From Anammoximicrobium sp032229885 (lineage in GTDB: Bacteria; Planctomycetota; Planctomycetia; Pirellulales; Pirellulaceae), in NCBI GenBank assembly GCA_032229885.1, contig JAVYAJ010000431.1, positions 1 through 23,814 on the forward strand: DNA of 23,814 bases. Reading direction: 5' to 3'. Numbering within the stretch: position 1 is the first letter of the stretch; every line of letters begins with the position of its first letter. This document shows positions 8,901 through 15,235 of the stretch, piece after piece. The translations under genes and the position numbers were made by a program. A model generated the notes under the pieces. It was not told the origin of the DNA, searched no databases, and saw only the letters and a program-made list of their open reading frames with translations.

Positions 8901-9120
8901 GGCGTTCGGCGTGTTTTCCGGCTGGTGTGGCACGGGCATTTCCCAGTATGTCAGTTTTTTTGGCGGCTTGGCGCCGCCGCTGGTCATCCCCTGGCCGCAA
9001 TTGGGGTTCGGTTTTGCGCTCACGCTGGCGCTGTGCCTGGCGGCCGCGCTCTGGCCTGCGATTTCCACGAGCCGCGCAGAGCCACTGCGACTGCTCCAGG
9101 AGGGACGAGCGGCGTTGTGA
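5929..9120 (+). CDS. Large FtsX-family ABC transporter permease
   Basis: The product is 1063 aa. The ATG at 5929 overlaps the ATPase stop; a longer open frame from 5734 is discarded because it lies entirely over the ATPase gene. A first membrane helix at about 18-38 is followed by a large periplasmic MacB-PCD-like domain. A first FtsX domain (about 374-498) contains the typical NERVRQFAILRAVGLTRAQV. Further membrane segments lie near 510-622. After a second periplasmic domain comes a second FtsX domain (about 921-1060) with RRWEFGVLRSQGVTRSGL. About ten membrane helices are expected. Residues about 107-202 are a Gly/Pro/Ser/Arg-rich low-complexity insertion in the first periplasmic domain, unusual for the family. 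The substrate is unknown; lipoprotein, lipid or peptide handling at the envelope is typical of relatives. Confidence 0.93.
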   Translation: MSVVWKLTLAYAVRHPLRLLLTSLAMVASACMVVWVVSGYDALASQFAGQAAKYLGRYDLFVVPEDPADASLDTSLVEHMQQDPAVAEVTPVIQVDVRLLNPNIESDGFGGPSGLGGPSGRDGLAGFTKEPRGPGGGERPSGDDGPARPQAADSAGRKIKPGAWSGPGRGPGSGAGSGPGAGGRGGARGSGFRGFGGSPRLVGTDASEPPHALVEGVWIDPTHPELRAAVLGKNTAERMGFRVGDDALLIVGTKEFRLKIAGLIEEGPPQAGMGRTMRPPGSDKPRTGIAAGPAASAIYVPMSLALHFTRGNAKVNLINIRLKPEAKTQIAQFRAAWEPRIARTQPLASILGVDDIKTGIEEGMMATRTRQEAWGATGLALLAALFIIFSTLSMGVNERVRQFAILRAVGLTRAQVALVIAMEGLLLALIGWGGGLLAGRGLIAVVARSPSSLFQGGGATLGTWCIVLTGLSAMGGALAASVLPAWRATRVQPLEAMSPNRPTRPGLGWTTVLGAIGLALIAVNPILVYVASESIAGDALYGIYTAVGCTTMAVGFLLLTPATILIGEAVIGPLLARLLGLEPRLLRSQLGSNVWRTLGTTAALTVGLGLFVAMQIWGYSMLEPFKPGAWVPDALVTFQRGGLPDSELAAVQTMAGVRPGQCIPLAVEQPKLVSDITGSDERVSVIRQKNVIMIGLDPQVAFGGPDPLVKARFVEGTPDEAIAKLREGRNCIAPDHFLRATNLKLGDRFSMVPPDSPARQVEYTIVATVALPGWHWMTKFSGLRRREDRAAAMVFADFATVRRDFDLHQINFFWMNVDEDFGRAHLAEVQQAAEEKRQTAAAAGAPGSRPPAPLTIQAVIDAKRAAVLKIGEALQPIAERNMGEEQPVNMQGRWSYGATMVGSSVRVSTPDEVGVFIMARASGMIWASCYLPLITLVVTSLGVVNAVMASVRARRWEFGVLRSQGVTRSGLFRMILAEGLLIGLIACLLSLAFGVFSGWCGTGISQYVSFFGGLAPPLVIPWPQLGFGFALTLALCLAAALWPAISTSRAEPLRLLQEGRAAL
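6243..6533 (+). repeat. Gly/Pro-rich low-complexity coding segment within the permease
   Basis: This stretch encodes short imperfect repeats such as GGPSGLGGPSG and GPGRGPGSGAGSGPGAGG. It lies in the periplasmic domain that follows the first membrane helix and is predicted to be disordered. The flanking sequence resumes as an ordinary permease domain, so it looks like an insertion grown by repeat expansion. Confidence 0.8.
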
Positions 9121-9147
9121 GGCCCGGTGCGCGTTGTGAGGCCCGGT
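9112..9147. repeat. 17-bp direct repeat spanning the permease stop codon
   Basis: gcgttgtgaggcccggt occurs at 9112-9128 and again at 9131-9147. The first copy includes the TGA stop of the permease; the second reproduces the same end in the 3' flank. It is a small local duplication with no evident function. Confidence 0.85.
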
Positions 9148-9178
9148 CCACGCCGTCGTCTTTGCCCACACGCCACGC

Positions 9179-9231
9179 GCGGCCTCGAAGCGAGACAATC
9201 CATCCGCCGACGGCGGCGGACTCGAGGCCGC
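9179..9231. terminator. Nested hairpin between convergent genes
   Basis: An outer perfect 10-bp inverted repeat, gcggcctcga (9179-9188) with tcgaggccgc (9222-9231), encloses an inner 7-bp stem, tccgccg with cggcgga (9203-9220). It sits between the convergent permease and dehydrogenase genes. A bidirectional transcription stop is likely, although neither side has a strong T-run. Confidence 0.55.
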
Positions 9232-9388
9232 CTGGTTTCAAGCGGCCCGGGCAAAGCCGTCCGGTATGGCGGGCGGAAAACCGAGGCAATGACGCTCGGA
9301 ACGGCGCCAGCCAGACCCATCCAGTACCGGAAGAAGCAACGGGCGGATACTTCTCACCTCCGGTGGGCCGGACATGGTGGCCCCGTGC

Positions 9389-11032
9389 TCAGGGGTGCAG
9401 TCCACGAATCCGTTTGGCGGTGGCCACGCGATCGATGCCTTCGATCAAGGCTGCCGTGCGCATATCCAAGGATTGACGCTGGGAACGCGCCAACACGCGT
9501 TTGAACGTATCGCTCATGACGCGATGCAGACGGCTGTTGATCTCGTCCAACGTCCAGGAAAATTTTTGGATGTTCTGCACCCACTCGAAGTAGGACACCG
9601 TCACGCCGCCCGCGTTGCACAGGATGTCAGGGACGACGAAGATCCCGCGTTGGCCGAGGATTTCGTCGGCCTCGAGGGTCGTCGGCCCGTTGGCGCCTTC
9701 GGCCAACAGCTTGCATTGCAGGCGGTCAGCGTTCTTTTCCGTGATCTGATCCTCCAACGCGGCAGGAACCAGGATGTCGCACGGCAACTCGAGCAACTCG
9801 GCGTGAGTCACCTGCTCGCCCAGCGTGCATCCCCGCAGCGAGCCGTGTTTCCAGACATACTCGGTCAGCGCGTCGATCGACAGCCCGCGCGGGTTGTGCA
9901 AGGCGATATCGATGTCGCCGACGCCCACAATCCGAACGCCTAGATCGGCCAGGAACCGTGCGGCGTGACTGCCGACGTTTCCAAACCCCTGCACGATCGC
10001 AGTCGACTGGCCGAGATTCATGCCCAAATGGCGCGCGGCCTCTTCAATCGCATACACGACGCCGCGACCTGTCGCCTCTTTGCGGCCCAGCGAGCCGCCC
10101 AGAACCACCGGTTTGCCGGTCACGACGGCCGGAACGGCCTCGCCAACGCGCTGGCTGTAAGCGTCCAGCAGCCACGCCATTACCTGCTCGTTGGTCCCCA
10201 TGTCGGGCGCCGGGATATCGCGGTTGGGGGCGAGCATATCGATGATCTCTGTCGTATAACGCCGCGTCAAACGCTGCAACTCGGCGCGGGACAGCTTGCC
10301 CGGATCGACGCGCACGCCGCCTTTGGCGCCGCCGAAGGGCAACTGCATCAACGCGCATTTCCAAGTCATCAGCATGGCCAGCGCCGAGACTTCGCCCAGG
10401 CTGACATCCACGGAATAGCGTATGCCGCCTTTGGTCGGTCCCATCGTCAGCAGGTGCTGAACGCGATATCCGATCACCGTTTCCACGTGTCCATAGTCGT
10501 CTCGCCGAAAAGGAATCGTTACCGACAGCACACGTTGTGGATATAGCAGTCGCTCGCAGATATTGTCGTCCAGATGCATGATCTGGGCGGCTTTGAGGAA
10601 CTGTTGCTGTGCCGAATGGAGCATGGGCGAACGAAACTCGTCGCTCTCGATCCGTCGGCGTTCCATGGCGTGACGCACGCGGTGAAACAGGGCTGTCGCG
10701 TCGAGCTTGGTCTTCACCAGATAGCTATGGGCGCCGGCCTGCACCGTCTGTAACGCGACGCTCGTGGAATCGGTATCGGCCAGGATAATCACCGGCAAAC
10801 CAGTGAGAACGGAGCCGATCCGCCGAGAGACCTCTGCGGCATTGCTTGGAATGATCACCGCATCCAGAAGTACGACATCTGGACGAACCGCCTGTAGCCG
10901 CGCCGCAACCTCGCTAAAGTCCGCGACGGAATCGACTTGAAATTGTGCCGTCGTCGACGCGGCGAGCAGCTCACAGATGCGTCTCCGGTCCGGAGACGAC
11001 GGGACAATCAACAGCACGCGGACCGATTCCAT
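9389..11032 (-). CDS. Receiver-domain / glutamate dehydrogenase fusion protein
   Basis: One uninterrupted 547-aa frame. Residues 1-127 match a response-regulator receiver: PDVVLLD with Asp 57 in the phosphoacceptor position and AGAHSYLVK with the conserved Lys 107. The Asp/Glu pair after strand 1 is replaced (IVPSSPD) and the Thr/Ser after strand 4 is Ala 85, so metal-dependent phosphorylation may be lost. From about residue 137 the protein is a complete Glu/Leu/Phe/Val dehydrogenase: GPTKGGIRY (198-206), MTWK with Lys 225, GGAKGG with Lys 237, PAPDMGTN with the catalytic-type Asp 277, and Rossmann GFGNVG (349-354). Asp 373 at the end of the second Rossmann strand favours NAD over NADP. The expected reaction is glutamate to 2-oxoglutarate plus ammonia. 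AGGAG at 11043-11047 supports the start; the internal Met 137 has no good ribosome site. The fusion is rare to my knowledge. Confidence 0.93.
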   Translation of the reverse strand: MESVRVLLIVPSSPDRRRICELLAASTTAQFQVDSVADFSEVAARLQAVRPDVVLLDAVIIPSNAAEVSRRIGSVLTGLPVIILADTDSTSVALQTVQAGAHSYLVKTKLDATALFHRVRHAMERRRIESDEFRSPMLHSAQQQFLKAAQIMHLDDNICERLLYPQRVLSVTIPFRRDDYGHVETVIGYRVQHLLTMGPTKGGIRYSVDVSLGEVSALAMLMTWKCALMQLPFGGAKGGVRVDPGKLSRAELQRLTRRYTTEIIDMLAPNRDIPAPDMGTNEQVMAWLLDAYSQRVGEAVPAVVTGKPVVLGGSLGRKEATGRGVVYAIEEAARHLGMNLGQSTAIVQGFGNVGSHAARFLADLGVRIVGVGDIDIALHNPRGLSIDALTEYVWKHGSLRGCTLGEQVTHAELLELPCDILVPAALEDQITEKNADRLQCKLLAEGANGPTTLEADEILGQRGIFVVPDILCNAGGVTVSYFEWVQNIQKFSWTLDEINSRLHRVMSDTFKRVLARSQRQSLDMRTAALIEGIDRVATAKRIRGLHP

Positions 11033-11066
11033 GCTTTGTATACTCCTGCGAAAACAACATCCATTG

Positions 11067-11106
11067 ACAATAGGGGCGACAATAGGGGAATGAGAATCGG
11101 TGACAA
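11067..11106 (-). promoter_or_regulatory. Putative promoter with duplicated -10 region upstream of the receiver-GDH gene
   Basis: On the minus strand TTGTCA (11101-11106) is followed after 16 nt by TATTGT (11079-11084), a fair sigma70-like pair. The -10 region lies in an 11-bp direct repeat on the plus strand, gacaatagggg, at 11066-11076 and 11078-11088, so a second TATTGT occurs 12 bp further on. Both lie 35-60 bp ahead of the start codon. The repeat could also be a tandem protein-binding site. Confidence 0.4.
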
Positions 11107-11715
11107 GGCGCCACGGCTGCTGGAACGGACGCCGGACCGCTAACCTCGAACAGCCCGCCGGCCCGAGTATGCATCGAGTCGATGGCGATCGGCGCCTAGC
11201 ACGTCGTCACCGCTAAATATTGCAGTGCCGCGTTCTGGCAACCGCGGCTACACGAAAATTACACCTGGACAACGCACGGGCGCACAATCGACGTAAACGC
11301 GCTGCCCGGCAGAGCGTCGTCGCGGCATCCTCCGCGACAACCGCCACACGTTGTCCGGCCGACACGCGCGATTCCGCTGGGCTGCGTTAACGCCTTGGTG
11401 CACGATTACACCCTATAGAGAAAATGCATTTCATCCATTCCACCCATTCTCTTCAGCTTTTTATGATAACGAATTCTCCATTCGCCGCGAACCGGTCTGC
11501 GCGCAAATATACGACAAGCCTAGCACTAAACTATGATTTTCACAGTATCGAAGTGACGGGAAAACGAGGATTACCCTGCGCGTCGGTAAAATCGACTGTA
11601 CGAAAATCAGATTCTAGAGACAAAACCAAGCGGAATGTCGCCCCAGAGCGCGCCATTGTCAACGACTCGTAGCAACATCGCGACCGAGTTGACCTCTCCG
11701 TCCAGTTCCGGATAG

Positions 11716-11744
11716 TTGACATCAAACAGATATCACGATACGAT
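11716..11744 (+). promoter_or_regulatory. Sigma70-like promoter
   Basis: A perfect -35 TTGACA (11716-11721) is followed by a 17-nt spacer and a -10 of TACGAT (11739-11744, four of six). Transcription would start near 11751. The PHP gene begins 420 nt downstream, so this is either its promoter with a long leader or the promoter of a short RNA ending at the hairpin near 11827. Confidence 0.5.
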
Positions 11745-11793
11745 TGCTTTTTCCGGCATCGACGAAGATTCGATGCTTCGCCTAGCTCAGAGT

Positions 11794-11827
11794 ACGGCCG
11801 TACAGGTCGGGCTTCAGCCGTTTTTTT
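11794..11827 (+). terminator. Weak hairpin followed by T7
   Basis: acggc (11794-11798) can pair with gccgt (11817-11821), and a run of seven T follows at 11821-11827. The stem is short and the loop long, so this is at best a weak terminator or attenuator about 75 nt after the predicted transcription start. Confidence 0.3.
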
Positions 11828-12170
11828 CAGCACGTGATTTGACGTGCCCGCGATCGTTCTGTCCCGCGCAGTGGATGTGTCGCTGGCGATCAAATCCGGC
11901 ACAGTTGAGGCCGACAGATTCTAGGCGGGCACGACGGTTCTAGACGGGCGCGGCATGCGCCGGTCAAACTGGCTGCACGAAACGCCAGTCCGAGGTGGTG
12001 AAGAGGGACTGAAACCCATCCCATCACGTGCTCGCCCGCGCGCCGCCGAGCCGATCGCCAGACAGTTGGCCTGGCTGGGCTTGATAATCCATCGATCCAG
12101 TGGGCCTTCACGCGCGTTGCCCCCCACCATGAGATCTCCAGCAATGACTTACCTCGAAGGAGCGCCAGCC

Positions 12171-13526
12171 ATGCTACGACACGTCTCTCGCCGCGAATTC
12201 TTGAAAGCATCCGGAGCGATGGCAGCCACGGCCCTGGTGGGCGCCGGGCGAATCGCGCCGGCATTGGACGCCGGTTCGTCGGCGAAAAAGCGGTGGTTCA
12301 AAGGCAACCTGCACATGCACAACCAATGGTCCGACGGCCAGCCCCTGCCGGAATGGGCCGTGGACTGGTACAAGTCGCACGGCTATCACTTCATCTGCCC
12401 GTCCGACCACAACATCTTTCAGGCGGAGACCTTGCGCTTCGATGGCTTCGGGTTTAACAACCCACCGTCCGACCTGGCCCCGTTCCAGGGCGAGACGTCG
12501 CTCTGGAAGTTGGTTTCCCCGACGCCCGGCTGGCCCAAGCTGACGCAGATCCGGGTCGACGAGACGATCGAGAAATTCGGACGGGACGCGGTCCGGACGC
12601 TCGAGGTCGGCGGCAAGACGTACGTTCGGATGACGCCGTTCGCCGAACTCGAACAGCGATTCGTCGAGCCGGGAAAATTCCTGATGATTCCCGGATACGA
12701 GCAGACCGGCGGCTGTCACAACGGCCAGCAGGTCCACATGAACTTTATCAACGTCCGCGAAGTGTTTCCCTACATCACGGCCGAAACGCCGCGCGAGATT
12801 CTTACCCGGACGTTCGCCAAAGGAGCCGAGACCTACGACGGGCAACAGTATCTGTTCATCGCCAATCATCCGATGTGGCGGTACTACGACTATTCACCCA
12901 CCGATCTGATCGCCCTGCCGCAGGTTCGCATATTTGAGGTCAACAACAACGGGATGGGCGGCTTTGACCGGCATCCGCAAGGCTGGAAGCCGGAGAAGTT
13001 CTGGGATGTCGTCAATGCGCATCGAGCCACGCACGACCAACCGCTGCTGCTGGGCATGGGCAGCGACGACCGCCATTCCTACGACGGACCTGCCCCCGCC
13101 TGGAGTGTCGTCCGGGCTGCGAACCTAGACGTGGGCGAACTGCTGACCGCGATCTCGGCCGGCGATTTCTATGCCTCGAACGGCTTAGATTTTGCCGACA
13201 TTCATTTCGACGGCCGCACGTTGGCCGTAAAAATCGACGTCCGCGAAGAAGGCCCCTACCGGATCGAGTTCATCGGAACCAAACGGGGCTACGATCCGTC
13301 GAGCCGTGTGATCAATGTGGAAAAGGGACCACGCTGCCCGGCTCGAAAGATCGACGTCTATTCGGATAGCATCGGCGTCGTACTGGATACCGTCGAGGGA
13401 ACCGAGGGCGCATATACGCTCAAACCGGACGATCTGTACGTCCGCGCGAAGATCGTCCGGGTCTCGGCGAACCTGAAACCCGACTGGGAGTCCAAGCCGG
13501 CCGCTTGGACACAGCCCTATCGCTAA
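12171..13526 (+). CDS. Tat-exported PHP-domain metal-dependent hydrolase
   Basis: The product is 451 aa. The ATG at 12171 has AAGGAG 8 nt upstream, and the protein opens directly with a twin-arginine signal, SRREFLKAS (6-14), then a hydrophobic alanine-rich segment. The mature part begins with PHP-fold metal ligands: NLHMHNQWSDG (His 48, His 50), then CPSDHN (Asp 79, His 80). Later candidates are ANHP (His 233) and GSDDRH (Asp 299, His 302). PHP proteins are polynuclear metal phosphoesterases or related hydrolases; export by Tat fits a protein that folds with its metals in the cytoplasm. The substrate is unknown. An upstream open extension to 11955 has no ribosome site and would bury the signal peptide. 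The gene stands alone, with a strong hairpin 24 bp after the stop. Confidence 0.88.
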   Translation: MLRHVSRREFLKASGAMAATALVGAGRIAPALDAGSSAKKRWFKGNLHMHNQWSDGQPLPEWAVDWYKSHGYHFICPSDHNIFQAETLRFDGFGFNNPPSDLAPFQGETSLWKLVSPTPGWPKLTQIRVDETIEKFGRDAVRTLEVGGKTYVRMTPFAELEQRFVEPGKFLMIPGYEQTGGCHNGQQVHMNFINVREVFPYITAETPREILTRTFAKGAETYDGQQYLFIANHPMWRYYDYSPTDLIALPQVRIFEVNNNGMGGFDRHPQGWKPEKFWDVVNAHRATHDQPLLLGMGSDDRHSYDGPAPAWSVVRAANLDVGELLTAISAGDFYASNGLDFADIHFDGRTLAVKIDVREEGPYRIEFIGTKRGYDPSSRVINVEKGPRCPARKIDVYSDSIGVVLDTVEGTEGAYTLKPDDLYVRAKIVRVSANLKPDWESKPAAWTQPYR

Positions 13527-13832
13527 TTCGAACTGCGAACGTCGGGCGGGGGCGCGGGCCGTCCGTCGGCCCGCGCCCTTGCGTCGCCGCGGCGCGCAGT
13601 GCGTGTTGACCTCGTCCAGCACGGGGTGCTCGACCAACGGGCGCGGCCCGTGCTCTGCGCGGCTCGGAATGGAACCTAGTCGGGCGGACATCTGTCCGCC
13701 TGCCACACACGGCGTGACGTTCGTGCGATCATCCGCACACGCGCGCCGGATGCGAAAGCAAGGGTGGCGCGCCGACGGCTATGTCTGTCGTTGCCGTTTG
13801 CCGATACCTGCGCTAGATGGGACGTCCGAGCG
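13527..13832. other. 306-bp spacer rich in inverted repeats
   Basis: Besides the hairpin at 13550-13578, this gap has an 8-bp inverted repeat agcacggg / cccgtgct (13618-13625 with 13647-13654) and a compact palindrome ggcggaca-tc-tgtccgcc (13683-13700). No gene was found. Confidence 0.6.
13550..13578 (+). terminator. Strong GC hairpin after the PHP gene
   Basis: gggcgcgggcc (13550-13560) pairs perfectly with ggcccgcgccc (13568-13578) around a 7-nt loop, an 11-bp stem located 24 bp after the stop codon. Only a weak T tract follows, so it may act as a 3' stabilising structure or a terminator. Confidence 0.6.
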
Positions 13833-14906
13833 ATGACTGAACGGATCAGACAGACGCGTCTGGCCTGGCTATGTTGTGCCGTGCTGTGGTTGACCACTGC
13901 TACCGGATCGATGCCGGCCGCGGCGCAACAAAAATCAGCGCTGCCAAAGCACTACGTCCTCGATGAAATTCGCGTGTTCTATACGATCGAGGGAGTCTCG
14001 GCCGTGCCAGAGACCGATGTCGATTCGAACGGCGTGCCAGATCACGTCGAGGACGTCGCCAAGCAGGTTTGGGCGGCGCATCGGCTATTCTGTCATGCGC
14101 TCGACTTTCCCAACCCGTTGGCCAGCGCCCGTTATCCGGGGGTCACGTGCATCGAGGTCTATCTTCGCGACCGCAGCGAACTGGGCGGCGCCAACGGTGT
14201 CGCTTATGACGAACCTCAGCGCGCCAGACGCATTCCTGAAGGCAAGCCGAACGATCGGGCGCTCGTCATGGCGCTCGGGCGACACATCGTTGCCGCCCGG
14301 AACTTGTCTCCGGCGCACGAGTTGTTTCATCTGATCCAGTACGGCGCAACCTATTTCAAGAATCGTTGGTTCCTGGAGGGGCAGACGCGCTGGTCCGAAC
14401 GCGCGCGCGGCCCGGAAGGTCTGGGCGACGTCAGGTCGTCGCCGAATGGGCCTTGGCCTTAGCCCACGGACTGCTTGGCGGCGCTGTTCGCCCTGGCCTA
14501 CGACGCCGAGTTCGTCCTCTGGAACCCGATCGCACAACGAACCGATCCGACCGACCTGCTGCCGGAGACGCCGGCGATTCAGCGGCTGGCCGAACTGCGA
14601 TACTCGGACGGCTCGCCCGTGCTCAAGGACCGTCAACTCACGGGCGCGAAGATCATGCGCGACATCCTGATCGAACTCGACAAGATCGACGAGGTGGCGT
14701 TTCGAGAACTGGCCTACGACTCGTGGAGCGAAACCAACCAGAAATCACCCAAGAACGATCGCTACATCTACCGGGGCGTGATGGATGTGCTCCGGCGCTA
14801 CGGTGTTCCGGTCGGCCAGTTCGACGTCCATGAAGCCTCTGCGGCTCCTCAATCGAACGGCGAGTCGAACGGCGCCCCGACGCCGGAGTTGCAGGCGTCG
14901 CATTAG
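13833..14906 (+). pseudogene. Secreted HExxH putative metalloprotease, interrupted by an in-frame amber codon
   Basis: The reading frame encodes 357 residues but is broken by TAG at 14460-14462 (codon 210); the same frame continues in register with good coding sequence. A signal peptide (about 1-31, ending PAAA) is followed by IRVFYTIEG and DVDSNGVPDHVEDVA. That is a calcium-loop-like D-x-D-x-N-G-x-x-D segment, as seen at the start of MXAN_6640-type putative metalloproteases. HELFH (162-166) is a zincin motif, with Glu 182 in FLEGQTRWSE as a possible third ligand. The stop falls between GPWP and PTDCLAALF, where one C-to-T change from CAG would suffice. The upstream part alone (209 aa) retains the zinc motif. 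A sequencing error or stop readthrough cannot be excluded. Confidence 0.75.
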
Positions 14907-15235
14907 AATGACACGTTCGCACGGCGCATCGCAGCCTATCGCGGGGCGGATTTACACCGCGCGCTGCCGAGGACGACACGTTTGATCATAACCCGTAGCG
15001 TAAGCGAGGGAATGCCCGAGTCCTTCGCTCAGGCTACGGTACGTCTCGCGGTCGCCCGCGCGCGGGGCACTCGCCTTTTTGCCGCACACACCACGCGCCG
15101 CACGTCGTCAGCCTCGCCTGGCACGGGGTGTGAACCGAGCCTCACGGGCGGCATTCCGTGGCGGCCCTGTTGACTGTGCCGGGCGGCCTCAGGCCAGCAA
15201 AGCCATCCCACGCCGCGTCCCATACAACGCGCCGC
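14907..15235. other. 329-bp convergent spacer
   Basis: This spacer lies between the metalloprotease pseudogene (+) and the end of the MFS gene (-). Its main content is the inverted repeat at 14993-15039. The remainder is GC-rich and shows no gene or other clear element. Confidence 0.5.
14993..15039. terminator. 19-bp imperfect inverted repeat, probably a dispersed planctomycete element
   Basis: ccgtagcgtaagcgaggga (14993-15011) pairs with tccttcgctcaggctacgg (15021-15039) at 16 of 19 positions around a 9-nt loop. It lies between convergent genes, where a bidirectional terminator would be expected. The core word (cgtagcgtaagcgaggg) is, from memory, common in intergenic DNA of planctomycetes; this could not be verified here. 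Confidence 0.6.

Larger units (their letters stand above)
11033..12170. other. 1.1-kb intergenic region between divergent genes
   Basis: This gap separates the receiver-GDH gene (-) from the PHP hydrolase gene (+). The stretch at about 11400-11750 is visibly richer in A+T than the genes around it. It holds the promoter-like elements at 11067-11106 and 11716-11744, a hairpin with T7 at 11794-11827 and palindromes at 11422-11431 (aaatgcattt) and 11793-11802 (tacggccgta). A short repeat, ttctag(g/a)cgggc, occurs twice near 11918-11950. Open frames here (for example 11540-11902 on the minus strand) lack ribosome sites and recognisable domains. Confidence 0.5.

Noticed and set aside
10624..10626. 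Internal ATG (Met 137) of the receiver-GDH gene as the true start of a plain dehydrogenase
   Set aside because: No good ribosome site precedes it, whereas AGGAG precedes the upstream ATG and the receiver domain is clearly coding and in frame.
11540..11902. Minus-strand open frame of 120 codons in the intergenic region
   Set aside because: No ribosome binding site, no recognisable domain and composition unlike the neighbouring genes; it also covers the promoter-like and hairpin elements on the other strand.
13683..13700. Palindrome ggcggaca-tc-tgtccgcc as a specific operator of the metalloprotease gene
   Set aside because: It sits among several other inverted repeats in the same gap and the word type is likely a general intergenic repeat; there is no evidence for a regulator.
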